This document shows, in pieces, positions 33,692-42,589 of a stretch of DNA of 64,000 nt. The notes beneath the pieces were generated by a model. That model did not search any database and had not been told where the DNA came from. It worked only from the letters and a program-made list of their open reading frames with translations. A program made the translations under genes and the position numbers. Numbering within the stretch: the first letter of the stretch is position 1; each line of letters begins with the position of its first letter. Origin of the DNA: Pseudomonas viridiflava (GTDB lineage: Bacteria > Pseudomonadota > Gammaproteobacteria > Pseudomonadales > Pseudomonadaceae). Location: positions 203,721 to 267,720 of the forward strand of contig NZ_UUIS01000075.1 of NCBI RefSeq assembly GCF_900589395.1. The letters run 5' to 3'.

Positions 33692-35121
33692 GCTCGCTGA
33701 TTCGTAACGGCAACTTCATCGACGGCCAATGGTCGAGCGGCGGTGCGACCTATCCGGTGTTGAACCCGGCCAATGGCGAAGTGATCGCCGACGTACAAAA
33801 GGCCGGCGCCGAAGAGACCAACCTCGCCATCGCCGCGGCGAACCGCGCGTTGCCAGCCTGGCGAAAATTGACCGCCAAAGAACGCAGCCAGCGCCTCAAG
33901 CGCTGGAGCGAACTGATGCTGAGCAACCAGAAAGACCTGGCCACTTTGCTCAGTCGCGAACAAGGCAAACCGCTCGCCGAAGCCATGGGCGAAGTGGTCT
34001 ATGCCGCAAGCTTTCTGGAATGGTTCGCCGAAGAAGCCAAGCGCGCTTACGGCGACGTAATCCCGAGCCATAAGGCTGATGCGCGAATCATTGTGGTCAA
34101 GGAGGCTGTCGGCGTGGTTGCGGCGATCACCCCGTGGAACTTCCCGCTGGCAATGGTCACGCGCAAGGTCGGTCCGGCGCTGGCGGCGGGTTGCACAATG
34201 ATTCTCAAACCGTCGGAGGAAACACCTTTGTCAGCCTTCGCCTTGGCGGTGCTGGCCGAGCAGGCGGGCATTCCGGCCGGCGTGTTCAACGTCATTTCAG
34301 GTGACGCCGCAGCGATTGGCGGGGCACTGCAAGCGAGCGGCATCGTGCGCAAACTGTCGTTTACCGGCTCGACCCGCACCGGCAAGCTGCTGATGCGCCA
34401 AGCGGCAGATACGCTGAAAAAAGTCTCGCTGGAATTGGGCGGTAACGCGCCGTTCATTGTGTTCGACGATGCTGATCTGGACGCTGCGGTCAAAGGTGCG
34501 ATGGCCTCGAAATTCCGCAACACCGGTCAGACCTGCGTCTGCGTAAATCGTTTCTTCATCCAGGACGGCGTTTACGAGGCGTTCACCGGCAAACTCGCCG
34601 AAGCGGTCGCCGCGATGCGCGTCGGCAGTGCGCTCGGCGGTGAAACCGAGCAAGGTCCGCTGATCAACGCGGCAGCATTGGCCAAGGTTGAGTTGCACGT
34701 GAGTGACGCCTTGGCGAAGGGCGCCACGCTGTTGTGCGGCGGTCGTCGTCATGCGCTGGGCGGCACGTTCTACGAGCCGACCATCCTCACCGACGCCAAC
34801 AGCGACATGCTGATCGCCCAGGATGAAACCTTCGGCCCGGTAGCCGCGTGCTTCCGCTTCAAGGACGAAGCCGAAGTATTGCGACGGGCGAATGACACAC
34901 CCTACGGATTGTCGGCGTACTTCTACAGCCGCGACATCGGCCGTGTCTGGCGCATGGCCGAAGGCCTGGAGGCCGGCATGGTCGGCATCAACGAAGGAAT
35001 CATTTCCACGGAAGTCGCGCCATTTGGCGGCATCAAGGAATCGGGACTGGGTCGAGAAGGCTCCAGGTACGGTCTGGAAGACTACCTGGAAATCAAATAC
35101 CTGCTGATGGGCGGCCTCTGA
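33688..35121 (+). CDS. NAD(P)-dependent aldehyde dehydrogenase, succinate-semialdehyde dehydrogenase type
   Basis: A 477-residue ALDH with ITPWNFPLAMVTRKVGPALA, FTGSTRTGKLLM, LELGGNAPFIVFDDAD (base Glu) and NTGQTCVCVNRFF (nucleophile Cys). The sequence is of the GabD type. The operon mate Fae and the aldo/keto reductase suggest an aldehyde-processing set; the true substrate is unknown. The start overlaps the previous stop, indicating coupling. Confidence 0.92.
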   Translation: MSSLIRNGNFIDGQWSSGGATYPVLNPANGEVIADVQKAGAEETNLAIAAANRALPAWRKLTAKERSQRLKRWSELMLSNQKDLATLLSREQGKPLAEAMGEVVYAASFLEWFAEEAKRAYGDVIPSHKADARIIVVKEAVGVVAAITPWNFPLAMVTRKVGPALAAGCTMILKPSEETPLSAFALAVLAEQAGIPAGVFNVISGDAAAIGGALQASGIVRKLSFTGSTRTGKLLMRQAADTLKKVSLELGGNAPFIVFDDADLDAAVKGAMASKFRNTGQTCVCVNRFFIQDGVYEAFTGKLAEAVAAMRVGSALGGETEQGPLINAAALAKVELHVSDALAKGATLLCGGRRHALGGTFYEPTILTDANSDMLIAQDETFGPVAACFRFKDEAEVLRRANDTPYGLSAYFYSRDIGRVWRMAEGLEAGMVGINEGIISTEVAPFGGIKESGLGREGSRYGLEDYLEIKYLLMGGL

Positions 35122-35136
35122 CCCCCAACCGTAATC

Positions 35137-35168
35137 CCCGTGGGAGCGAGCGAACTCACTCCTACGGG
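35137..35168. terminator. Stem-loop (REP-like) after the aldehyde dehydrogenase gene
   Basis: CCCGTGGGAG (35137-35146) pairs with CTCCTACGGG (35159-35168), a 10-bp stem with one G.T wobble. It lacks a T-tract and resembles a degenerate REP. It separates the operon from the MFS gene. Confidence 0.6.
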
Positions 35169-35221
35169 TTCAAGCGCTGTCGATTTCATTTCTCCGTCAA
35201 TAACAACAATTGGAGACGAAC

Positions 35222-36586
35222 ATGTCCGCTCAACCTATAAAGATCGATGACCTGCCCATCGGGCGTTTCCACATCAAAATCGCAGGCCTCACGTTCGGTG
35301 CGCACTTCACCGACGGCTACATCCTCGGGCTGATCGGTATTGCTTTCACGTTGCTCAGCCCGCAGATGCACCTCGATGCCTTCTGGCAAGGTCTGATCGG
35401 TGCGTCGGCACTGATTGGCCTGTTTCTTGGCAGCCTGTTCTTCGGCTGGATTTCCGACAAGGTCGGCCGGCAGAAAATCTTCCTGGTCAGTTTTATCCTG
35501 ATCACCATTGCTTCGGTCATGCAGTTCTACGCCGAAACTGCGATGCAGCTATTCCTCTGCAGGGTGATAATCGGCATTGGCCTGGGCGGCGACTTCAGCG
35601 TCGGCCACGCGATGCTCGCGGAGTTTTCGCCGAAAAAACACCGGGGCGTGTTGCTCGGCTCATTCAGCGTCATCTGGACTTTCGGCTACGTCGCCGCGAC
35701 CTTCGTCGGCACCGCGATGCTCAGCCTCGGTGATGACGCCTGGCGCTGGATGCTGGCTTCATCGGCAATCCCGGCGGCGCTCATCCTGATCGCGCGAATC
35801 GGCACACCCGAGTCACCGCGCTGGCTGGTCAACCAGGGACGGATCGCCGAAGCACGGGCGATTGTCAAAAAACACCTGGGCGATAATGTTGAACTCGACG
35901 AAACCCGCTCCACCGAAACCCGTTCCGGCTACGCAGTGCTGTTCAGCCGCGAATACCGTAAGCGCACCGCGTTCAACTGCCTGTTCTTCGTCTGCATCGT
36001 GATGCCGTATTTTGCGATCTACACGTTTCTGCCGTCGATTCTGCAGAAGCTGGGCTTGGCGGAGGGCTTTGGCACTGAATTGATGTTAAACATGCTGCTG
36101 ATCCTCGGCGCATTGATCGGCATCTGGTGCACGGTGAAATTCTCGCGCCGAGGCTTTCTGATCAACTCATTCATCATCCTGGCGGTGGCCTTGTTCATGC
36201 TGGCAGCTCTGCCGGGCAGCGTGCCATTCCTGATGGTACTGGTGTTCGGCGTGTTCACGCTGGTGTTGTCAGCGGTGAGCAACCTGGTGGGCGTGTTCCC
36301 GGCCGAGAGCTTTCCGACCGAAGTGCGGGCCAGCGGGATTGGCCTGGCAACGGCTGTGAGTCGCTTGGGTTCTGCGGTCAGCACCTTTCTGTTGCCGGTG
36401 AGCGTGGCCGGGATCGGGTTGAGCCCGACCATGGGCATCCTGGCGTCGATTCTCGCACTGGGCGCGATCATTTCCTGGGCCTGGGCACCGGAAACCAAAT
36501 CCCTGACACTGAGCCAGGCGTGCAAGGCGCAGGGTCCGATGGAGAGCGCGGCACCCGTTGCCACAAAGGTCGCAGCCCCAATCTAA
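35222..36586 (+). CDS. MFS transporter, sugar-porter/aromatic-acid type
   Basis: The 454-residue 12-helix permease has the loop 2-3 motif GWISDKVGRQK, GIGLGGDFSVGHAMLAEFSPKK (loop 4-5 motif, as in sialate or aromatic-acid carriers) and PESPRWLVNQGR after helix 6. The ATG at 35222 follows GGAGACGAAC. It follows the Fae/AKR/ALDH operon by 100 bp and probably imports its substrate. Confidence 0.9.
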   Translation: MSAQPIKIDDLPIGRFHIKIAGLTFGAHFTDGYILGLIGIAFTLLSPQMHLDAFWQGLIGASALIGLFLGSLFFGWISDKVGRQKIFLVSFILITIASVMQFYAETAMQLFLCRVIIGIGLGGDFSVGHAMLAEFSPKKHRGVLLGSFSVIWTFGYVAATFVGTAMLSLGDDAWRWMLASSAIPAALILIARIGTPESPRWLVNQGRIAEARAIVKKHLGDNVELDETRSTETRSGYAVLFSREYRKRTAFNCLFFVCIVMPYFAIYTFLPSILQKLGLAEGFGTELMLNMLLILGALIGIWCTVKFSRRGFLINSFIILAVALFMLAALPGSVPFLMVLVFGVFTLVLSAVSNLVGVFPAESFPTEVRASGIGLATAVSRLGSAVSTFLLPVSVAGIGLSPTMGILASILALGAIISWAWAPETKSLTLSQACKAQGPMESAAPVATKVAAPI

Positions 36587-36605
36587 AGCCCACCACCCAC
36601 CCAAT

Positions 36606-36693
36606 GTGCGAGCGGGCTTGCTGGCGAAAGCAGTGTGTCAGACAGCATAAGTGCCAACTGATATACGGCGTTCGCGAGCAAGCCCGCTCCCAC
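36606..36693. repeat. REP doublet (REPIN)
   Basis: GTGCGAGCGGGCTTGCTGGC (36606-36625) faces TCGCGAGCAAGCCCGCTCCC (36672-36691). It lies between the convergent MFS and LysR genes, where it can stop transcription from both sides. Confidence 0.9.
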
Positions 36694-36710
36694 ATTTGAA
36701 TGTCGGTATT

Positions 36711-37586
36711 TCAGGGATTGCTGACCAATCCCAACCAATCAGTAAACAACTGCACTTTCGACAGCCCCTGTTTCTCATTCGCCACATCCAGCCAATACCC
36801 ATAAGGCCCAAGCACTTCCACCGCAGTGATCGGCAACAGGCTGCCATTCGCCAGTTCCTTTTCAATCATCTGTCGGTCAATCACCGCCAATCCACCACCG
36901 GCCAGTGCCGTATGAATCACCTGGTCCAGCGTGCTGAATTCCAGCCCTTGCGCGGCATCGACATCCTCGCGGCCCATCGCCGCCAACCAGTTTTCCCACA
37001 CCTTCAAGCGTTTGCCGTCATGCAGGATGTGCAGCAGCGGAAGCTGTCGCAGATCCGGCGGCTGGCCGTTGACGAACAACTCCGGGCTGGCCACCGCCAT
37101 GTGCCGTTCCATCACCAGCAACTGACTGCTGCAATGGTTGACCGCTTCGAGGCCGAAACGAATGTGGCAGTCGATTTCCGCGAGGTTCTTGTAGCCGTTT
37201 TGGTGGGTCACGCTGAGGCTGATGTCCGGGTAGCGTTGACAGAATGCGCGCAAGTGCGCCGACAACCAGCGCGTGGCCCAGGTCGGTGGTGCGACGATAC
37301 GCAGGCGTTGGCGCAGGTTGGGCACGCGCACTGCTTGCAGGGCACGTTCGACGTGGTCGAAGGCATCGCTCAATTGGGGGGAGAGGGCAAGGCCTGTTTG
37401 CGTTAGCGACAGGCCTTGGGGCGTGCGGATAAACAGCGCCACGCCGAGATAATCTTCGAGTTGCTTGATCTGACGGCTGACCGCGCCTTGGGTGACGTTA
37501 AGACCCAAAGCCGCCTGGCTGAAACTGCGATGCCGCGCGACTTCTTCAAAGACGCGCAGCATGTTGAGCGAGGGCAGTTGACGCAT
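36711..37586 (-). CDS. LysR-family regulator, GcvA-like
   Basis: The 291-residue protein begins MRQLPSLNMLRVFEEVARHR and SFSQAALGLNVTQGAVSRQI, the typical GcvA-type HTH, and has LRIVAPPTWATRWLSAHLRAF at the start of the effector domain. The ATG at 37586 fits this family; 37 upstream codons are unlikely. It may control the Fae operon or the Dpp-like operon; neither is directly divergent. Confidence 0.87.
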   Translation of the reverse strand: MRQLPSLNMLRVFEEVARHRSFSQAALGLNVTQGAVSRQIKQLEDYLGVALFIRTPQGLSLTQTGLALSPQLSDAFDHVERALQAVRVPNLRQRLRIVAPPTWATRWLSAHLRAFCQRYPDISLSVTHQNGYKNLAEIDCHIRFGLEAVNHCSSQLLVMERHMAVASPELFVNGQPPDLRQLPLLHILHDGKRLKVWENWLAAMGREDVDAAQGLEFSTLDQVIHTALAGGGLAVIDRQMIEKELANGSLLPITAVEVLGPYGYWLDVANEKQGLSKVQLFTDWLGLVSNP

Positions 37587-37716
37587 GAAAGGGTGACTCC
37601 ATACCCGACTTCGACGCAGTAGTGCGCGGGCAGATTTATTGTTTTTGGTGAATATTCTGTACGGCGTATCTGACTCCTTTCTGAGAGGCTGATGCAAGTG
37701 GTGTTTGGGTAAAAGT

Positions 37717-37782
37717 CTTCGCGAGCAAGCCCGCGCCCACAGGTTCAGCTCATAACCTGGGTGAGCGGGCTTGCTCGCGAAG
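37717..37782. repeat. REP doublet (REPIN)
   Basis: CTTCGCGAGCAAGCCCGCGC (37717-37736) faces GAGCGGGCTTGCTCGCGAAG (37763-37782). It lies just downstream of the porin gene and can end the Dpp-like operon. Confidence 0.9.
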
Positions 37783-37811
37783 AGGCCTTCAGAAACGTCA
37801 AACAGTCCGGA

Positions 37812-38993
37812 TCAGAAGTAATACCCAATGTTCATGTATAGCTGGTTTTCCCACTGATTACTCCCACCAGACGCCAGGCTTTGGGTGTAACTGCTGCCAC
37901 CAATGTATGGGTCATTTTTGCCGTACAACCATTCCGTCGCGATCCACAGTTTGCTGAAGGAAAACGAGGTCCCGAGGATCAGCCGTTGCGACGTCTTAAA
38001 CGCGTCGGCGGATTTATCGAAGGCGCTGTAGTTGGCGTACAGCTTCACACCGCTGATCTGGTCGAACAGGTATTTGCCGGCGACGTCGTAGCTCAGGTCG
38101 GCGACATACAAGTTTCCGCGACTGGCGACGTTGTAGGTGCCGTCGTACCCGCCGAGCGTGACCACTTCATCACTGCCACGGTTGCGCGGCGACATCTGTT
38201 GCCTCGCCGCTTGCAGTTGCACGCCCCATGGGCCGTTCTTGCCGAGGTAGTGCACGGCCACCGCGTTGCGACGGCCATCGTTATCGGTGTCCTTGTTTTC
38301 CAGGGTAGAGGTCAGGCCGGAGAGGCCGATTTCGGATTTCCACGCGCTCAGGTCCAGGGCCTTGGCCACGCGCAGCACCACGGTATTGCGTTCCTGGTTG
38401 TCGCTCCCGTCGCCCACGTAGCTGTCGGCCCCGGACACCACGCTGGAATACGTTACCCCTTTGCTGGTGCCTTTACCTTGCCACGCCGGGCGCAGGTAGT
38501 AGCCGGCCTGGATGTTCCAGTCGCCACTTTGCTGGATGTACTTGGCGCCGACTTGTTGCACATCTTCCAAGCCGATGACGTTGCCCAGGGTTTCGTAAAA
38601 GGTGCTGCCGAAGTACGGCTGCAACCCGAACGGCACGGTATTCAGGCCTACCTGCACTTGTTGGTCAGGATTGAACTTGTAACCGACCCAGGCGAACTTG
38701 GCGAACTGGATATCGCCGTAGTTCTTAGTGTACTGGTAAGGATAGGAGCGTCCGTAGAAGCGGTACTGGGCCTCGCCGATCCAGGTGTCGGAGTTGTACT
38801 TGGCGCTGAGGAACACCGTGTCCAGGCCGAACTTCTGAATGTCGCGGTCCGGGTCATAGTCCCAGCGCGCCCGAATAGCACCGCCGAGGTCAAGGTTGTC
38901 GGTAACCTGCACTGCCATGGCCGGGGCCGCAAAGGCGCCGAGCAGCGGAATGAGAGCGATGGAACGGACCGCAATCTGGGTAGTAGTGCGCAT
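37812..38993 (-). CDS. Outer-membrane porin (phosphate/carbohydrate-selective porin type)
   Basis: The 393-residue protein has a signal peptide (SIALIPLLGAFAAPAMA, cleavage at AMA) and a beta-barrel pattern ending MNIGYYF with a terminal Phe. LGGAIRARWDYDPDRDIQ, GEAQYRFYGRSYPYQY and LNTVPFGLQPYFGS resemble OprO/P-like and carbohydrate porins. It is the last gene of the Dpp-like operon, 85 bp after the ATPase gene, which suggests it lets the same solute through the outer membrane. Confidence 0.85.
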   Translation of the reverse strand: MRTTTQIAVRSIALIPLLGAFAAPAMAVQVTDNLDLGGAIRARWDYDPDRDIQKFGLDTVFLSAKYNSDTWIGEAQYRFYGRSYPYQYTKNYGDIQFAKFAWVGYKFNPDQQVQVGLNTVPFGLQPYFGSTFYETLGNVIGLEDVQQVGAKYIQQSGDWNIQAGYYLRPAWQGKGTSKGVTYSSVVSGADSYVGDGSDNQERNTVVLRVAKALDLSAWKSEIGLSGLTSTLENKDTDNDGRRNAVAVHYLGKNGPWGVQLQAARQQMSPRNRGSDEVVTLGGYDGTYNVASRGNLYVADLSYDVAGKYLFDQISGVKLYANYSAFDKSADAFKTSQRLILGTSFSFSKLWIATEWLYGKNDPYIGGSSYTQSLASGGSNQWENQLYMNIGYYF

Positions 38994-39078
38994 AGTGTAC
39001 TCCTGGTTTTTTAGTTATCGTTGGCAACACCAGCCCATGGCGCAGCGAACGCTGCACCCTGGGAAAAGGCTTGTTAAC

Positions 39079-40725
39079 TCAGTTGGCTTGCGGTCGGATC
39101 AGCCTCAGCGCGGGTTCGGCAACAGGCACCACCGAAATCGCCGAAGCGCCGGGAGCTGCAGCCAGCAAGGTCTGGGTGTAGGTATTTTGCGGCCGCAGCA
39201 GCACCTGTTCCGCCGTGCCGTACTCCACCACTTCGCCCTGGCGCATCACCGCGATGTAGTCACTGATTTGCGCCGCCACGCGCAGGTCGTGAGTGATGAA
39301 CAAGATGCTTAGGTTGAGGCGCTGTTGCAGCTCGGCGAGCAGCTCCAGTACCTGTTTTTGCACCGAAACATCCAGCGCCGATACGCTTTCATCCGCAATC
39401 AGCACTTCCGGGCGCATCGCGAGGGCCCGGGCTATGCCGATGCGCTGACGCTGGCCACCGGAGAACTGCCGGGGCTTGCGTTTGAGGGCATCACGCCTGA
39501 GCCCGACCTGTTCCAGCAGATCACCGGCCTCGGTCCACGCATCCTTGGCCGACAACCCGCGCAATTGCGCGGCGCGGGCGATGATGTCGCCGACCCGGTG
39601 CCGTGGATTGAGCGAGCCGTACGGGTCTTGGAAAATCATCTGAATACGCCGCCGATTGGCCGCCAGTGCGGAACCGCGTAAAGCGAGAAAATCCGTGTCA
39701 CCGACCCAGACGTGGCCGCTGTCGCTTTCCACCAGCCGAATTGCGGCTTTGACCAAGGTGCTTTTGCCCGAGCCTGACTCACCCACAATCGCCAGCGTCT
39801 TGCCCCGTGGCAGTTGCAGCGAGACATCCTTGAGCGCCGGGACCAAGCGGCCGCTGACGTTGTAGGTCTTGGTCAAGTGCTCGATGCGCAACGCCAACTC
39901 ACCATCGGCGCACGGCGCGTGCAGCTCTGGGTGCAGGGCCGGCACAGCGGCGATCAATTTGCGGGTGTACGGGTGTCTTGGCGAATTGAGGACTTGATCG
40001 CGCTCACCGATTTCCACCAGCACGCCGCCCTCCATCACCGCGATGCGGTCAGCGATTTCTGCCACCACGCCGAAGTCGTGGGTGATGAACAGGATGCCGT
40101 GCTGACCACGACCGCGCAGGTCGCGGACCAGTTTCAGCACTTGGGCCTGTGTGGTCACATCCAGCGCAGTCGTCGGTTCGTCGGCAATCAGCAAATCCGG
40201 GTTCATCGCCAGCGCCATGGCTATCACCACCCGTTGGCATTGGCCGCCCGAAAGTTGATGCGGGAAGCTGTTGGCAATCCGTGGCGGATCGGGCAATTGG
40301 GTCGAATCCAGCAGGGCTAGCATGCGTTCGCGGCGCTCCGTGGCGGGCATCTGCGGCGCGTGAATGTCAAAGATTTCCTCGACCTGCTGACCAATACGAA
40401 TCGCCGGATTCAGCGCCGCCATGGGCTCCTGGAAAATCATCGCAATGCGGTTGCCGCGCAGCGTGCGCAGAGCGTTTTCGTCCATGCGGCAAATATCGTC
40501 GCCGCGGAAATCAATCACGCCTTCAGTGTGGCGCAGGCCTTTGGCGTAATCGCCCATGATTGCGGCCGAGAGCACCGATTTGCCGGAGCCGGACTCGCCG
40601 ATCACGCAGAGAATTTCGCCCTTGCGTACATCCAGGCTGATGCCCTTGACGGCGTGGCTACGATCGGCGCCGGCGGGCAGTTCGATGGAGAGGTTTTCCA
40701 CTCTCAATACTTGTTGATGACTCAT
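39079..40725 (-). CDS. Dipeptide/nickel-type ABC transporter, fused double ATPase (DppD-DppF)
   Basis: The 548-residue protein fuses the two ATPases that are separate in E. coli Dpp. Half 1 has GESGSGKSVLSAAIM, LSGGQCQRVVIAMAL and LLIADEPTTALDVTTQ. Half 2 has GESGSGKSTLVKAAIR, FSGGQRQRIGIARAL and VLIADESVSALDVSVQ. Such fusions are well known (GsiA/YejF type). The ATG at 40725 follows AAGGAG. It lies 2 bp after the DppC-like stop. Confidence 0.93.
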   Translation of the reverse strand: MSHQQVLRVENLSIELPAGADRSHAVKGISLDVRKGEILCVIGESGSGKSVLSAAIMGDYAKGLRHTEGVIDFRGDDICRMDENALRTLRGNRIAMIFQEPMAALNPAIRIGQQVEEIFDIHAPQMPATERRERMLALLDSTQLPDPPRIANSFPHQLSGGQCQRVVIAMALAMNPDLLIADEPTTALDVTTQAQVLKLVRDLRGRGQHGILFITHDFGVVAEIADRIAVMEGGVLVEIGERDQVLNSPRHPYTRKLIAAVPALHPELHAPCADGELALRIEHLTKTYNVSGRLVPALKDVSLQLPRGKTLAIVGESGSGKSTLVKAAIRLVESDSGHVWVGDTDFLALRGSALAANRRRIQMIFQDPYGSLNPRHRVGDIIARAAQLRGLSAKDAWTEAGDLLEQVGLRRDALKRKPRQFSGGQRQRIGIARALAMRPEVLIADESVSALDVSVQKQVLELLAELQQRLNLSILFITHDLRVAAQISDYIAVMRQGEVVEYGTAEQVLLRPQNTYTQTLLAAAPGASAISVVPVAEPALRLIRPQAN

Positions 40726-40727
40726 GC

Positions 40728-41564
40728 TCAGCTCCTTGCGCCTTTCTGGGCGTGTTCGTCCAGACCGTCCGCCAACAGGCTCAGGCCCAGCATCAGGGTG
40801 GAGATGGCAATGCACGGGAAGATCACCAAGTGCGGGAAGACGATGGCCATGCTACGGCCTTCGTTGATCATGCCGCCCCAATCCGGCGTCGGCGGTGGCA
40901 GGCCGAGTCCTAGGAAGCCAAGGGCGCCGATCATGATCGCGGTGTAGCCGATGCGCAGGCAGAAATCGACGATCAACGGGCCGCCACAATTGGGCAGGAT
41001 TTCCACCAGCATGATCCGCAACGACCCTTCGCCCTGAGTGATGGCACTGAGCACGTAATCCCGGGAACGGATGTCGATGGTCAGTGCGCGCATGATCCGG
41101 AAGATCGCCGGGGCACTGGTGAAGGTCACCGCAATCAGAATGTTCAGCGCCGAAGCGCCGAGGGCGATGATGATCACGATGTACAACACCAGTACCGGGA
41201 ACGACAGCACGGTGTCGGCGACATAGGACAGCAGCGCATCGACCCAACCATTGAAGTAGCCGGCGCACAGGCCCATGGCGATGCCCACGGCGAATGCGGT
41301 CAGCGTCGCCAGAATCGACCAGAACAACACGGTGCGCGTGCCCCAGATCAGCCGCGAGAGAATGTCGCGACCGATCATGTCGGTGCCGAGTAGAAAGTGC
41401 ATCCCGTTGCCATCCGGCGTCATTGGCGTCAGCAGCGGGGTGAAGCTTTCCAGCGGATCATGGGGCGCCAACCACGGCGCGAACAGCGCCATCAGCACCC
41501 AGCCGCCAACCAGCAGCAAACCAATTAACGCAATGGGATGTTTGAACGAATTGAGGAAATTCAT
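40728..41564 (-). CDS. Dipeptide/nickel-type ABC transporter permease (DppC-like)
   Basis: A 278-residue inner-membrane permease with LGTDMIGRDILSRLIWGTRT, the EAA loop DYVLSAITQGEGSLRIMLVEILPN and GFLGLGLPPPTPDWGGMINEGR, all standard for DppC/OppC. It overlaps the upstream permease gene by 4 bp. Confidence 0.93.
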   Translation of the reverse strand: MNFLNSFKHPIALIGLLLVGGWVLMALFAPWLAPHDPLESFTPLLTPMTPDGNGMHFLLGTDMIGRDILSRLIWGTRTVLFWSILATLTAFAVGIAMGLCAGYFNGWVDALLSYVADTVLSFPVLVLYIVIIIALGASALNILIAVTFTSAPAIFRIMRALTIDIRSRDYVLSAITQGEGSLRIMLVEILPNCGGPLIVDFCLRIGYTAIMIGALGFLGLGLPPPTPDWGGMINEGRSMAIVFPHLVIFPCIAISTLMLGLSLLADGLDEHAQKGARS

Positions 41565-42514
41565 TGGCCACCTCCGCCAAGACTGCGCAACGTTATGCGC
41601 GGGTTGAACCAGGTGTAGGCAAGGTCCGAGAAGATTTTGGTTGCGCCTACTACGATGCCGCTGATCATTGCGCAGGCCTCGATCAGGTAGACGTCATGGT
41701 TCAGTGACGCGGTGTAGAGCAGCGAGCCGAAGCCTTTGTAGGCGAAGAACACCTCGACCACGATCACGTTCGACAGCAGCCACGGGATGTACAACATGAT
41801 CACGGTGATTGGTGCGATCAGCACGTTTCGCAGCGCATGGCGCAACACGATGCGTGAGGTCGACGCGCCTTTGAGGCGGGCGGTGCGGATGTACGGCGCC
41901 TGCATCACTTCGACCATTGAGGCCCTGGTGATCCGCGCCAGGTAGCCGATGCCGAACAGGCACAGCACCATCAGTGGCAGCGCCAGTTCCACTGGGTTGA
42001 AGCCGTCGCTCATGCTGCTCACGCCCGGCAGCCAGTTAAGCCAGAACACGAAGATCGCCGAGACAAACACCGCACTGGCGAAGTCTGGAATCGAGGTGGT
42101 GACAATCGACAGCAATGACACCAGCCGATCCACCGCCGAGCCCTGGCGAATCCCGGCCAGAATGCCGAGGGTCAACGCCACCGGCACCATGACCGCCAAC
42201 GCCAACCCGGCGAGGATCAATGTTTGCCCGAGGTTCGGCAGCAGCAGATCAATCACCGGCTCGCGAAAATGCACCGAGGTGCCCCAGTCGCCGCTGAGAA
42301 AGTCCTTCAGCCACACCAGGTAGCGCCAGACGAAGGGTTGGTTGTAACCGTGTTCCACCAGCCATGCAGCGCGCTGGTCGGCGGCGGAGTAGGGGCCGAG
42401 GACGTTGATTGCGACGTCTTCGATATTCAGTTCCAACGCCAGGAACACGATCACTGACACCGACAGCAAGGTTGCCGCCAGCGCCAATAACTTGCGCAAA
42501 AGAAATTCAGCCAT
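41561..42514 (-). CDS. Dipeptide/nickel-type ABC transporter permease (DppB-like)
   Basis: A 317-residue permease with LGLDxP-region variant AWLVEHGYNQPFVWRYLVWL, GDWGTSVHFREPVIDLL, the EAA loop YIRTARLKGASTSRIVLRHA and an N-terminal segment typical of DppB/OppB. It follows the binding-protein gene by 75 bp. Confidence 0.93.
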   Translation of the reverse strand: MAEFLLRKLLALAATLLSVSVIVFLALELNIEDVAINVLGPYSAADQRAAWLVEHGYNQPFVWRYLVWLKDFLSGDWGTSVHFREPVIDLLLPNLGQTLILAGLALAVMVPVALTLGILAGIRQGSAVDRLVSLLSIVTTSIPDFASAVFVSAIFVFWLNWLPGVSSMSDGFNPVELALPLMVLCLFGIGYLARITRASMVEVMQAPYIRTARLKGASTSRIVLRHALRNVLIAPITVIMLYIPWLLSNVIVVEVFFAYKGFGSLLYTASLNHDVYLIEACAMISGIVVGATKIFSDLAYTWFNPRITLRSLGGGGQ

Positions 42515-42589
42515 GCTCGCACGCTCCGGCTAATCAAAGGATGGCGATCCGCCGCAGCTGAGTGGGCGGGCTCGTTCATGGCGCTTGAA

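Noticed and set aside
37881..39014. A 377-codon plus-strand open frame opposite the porin
   Set aside because: No signal or motif; the minus-strand frame has a signal peptide and a C-terminal Phe beta-barrel signature.
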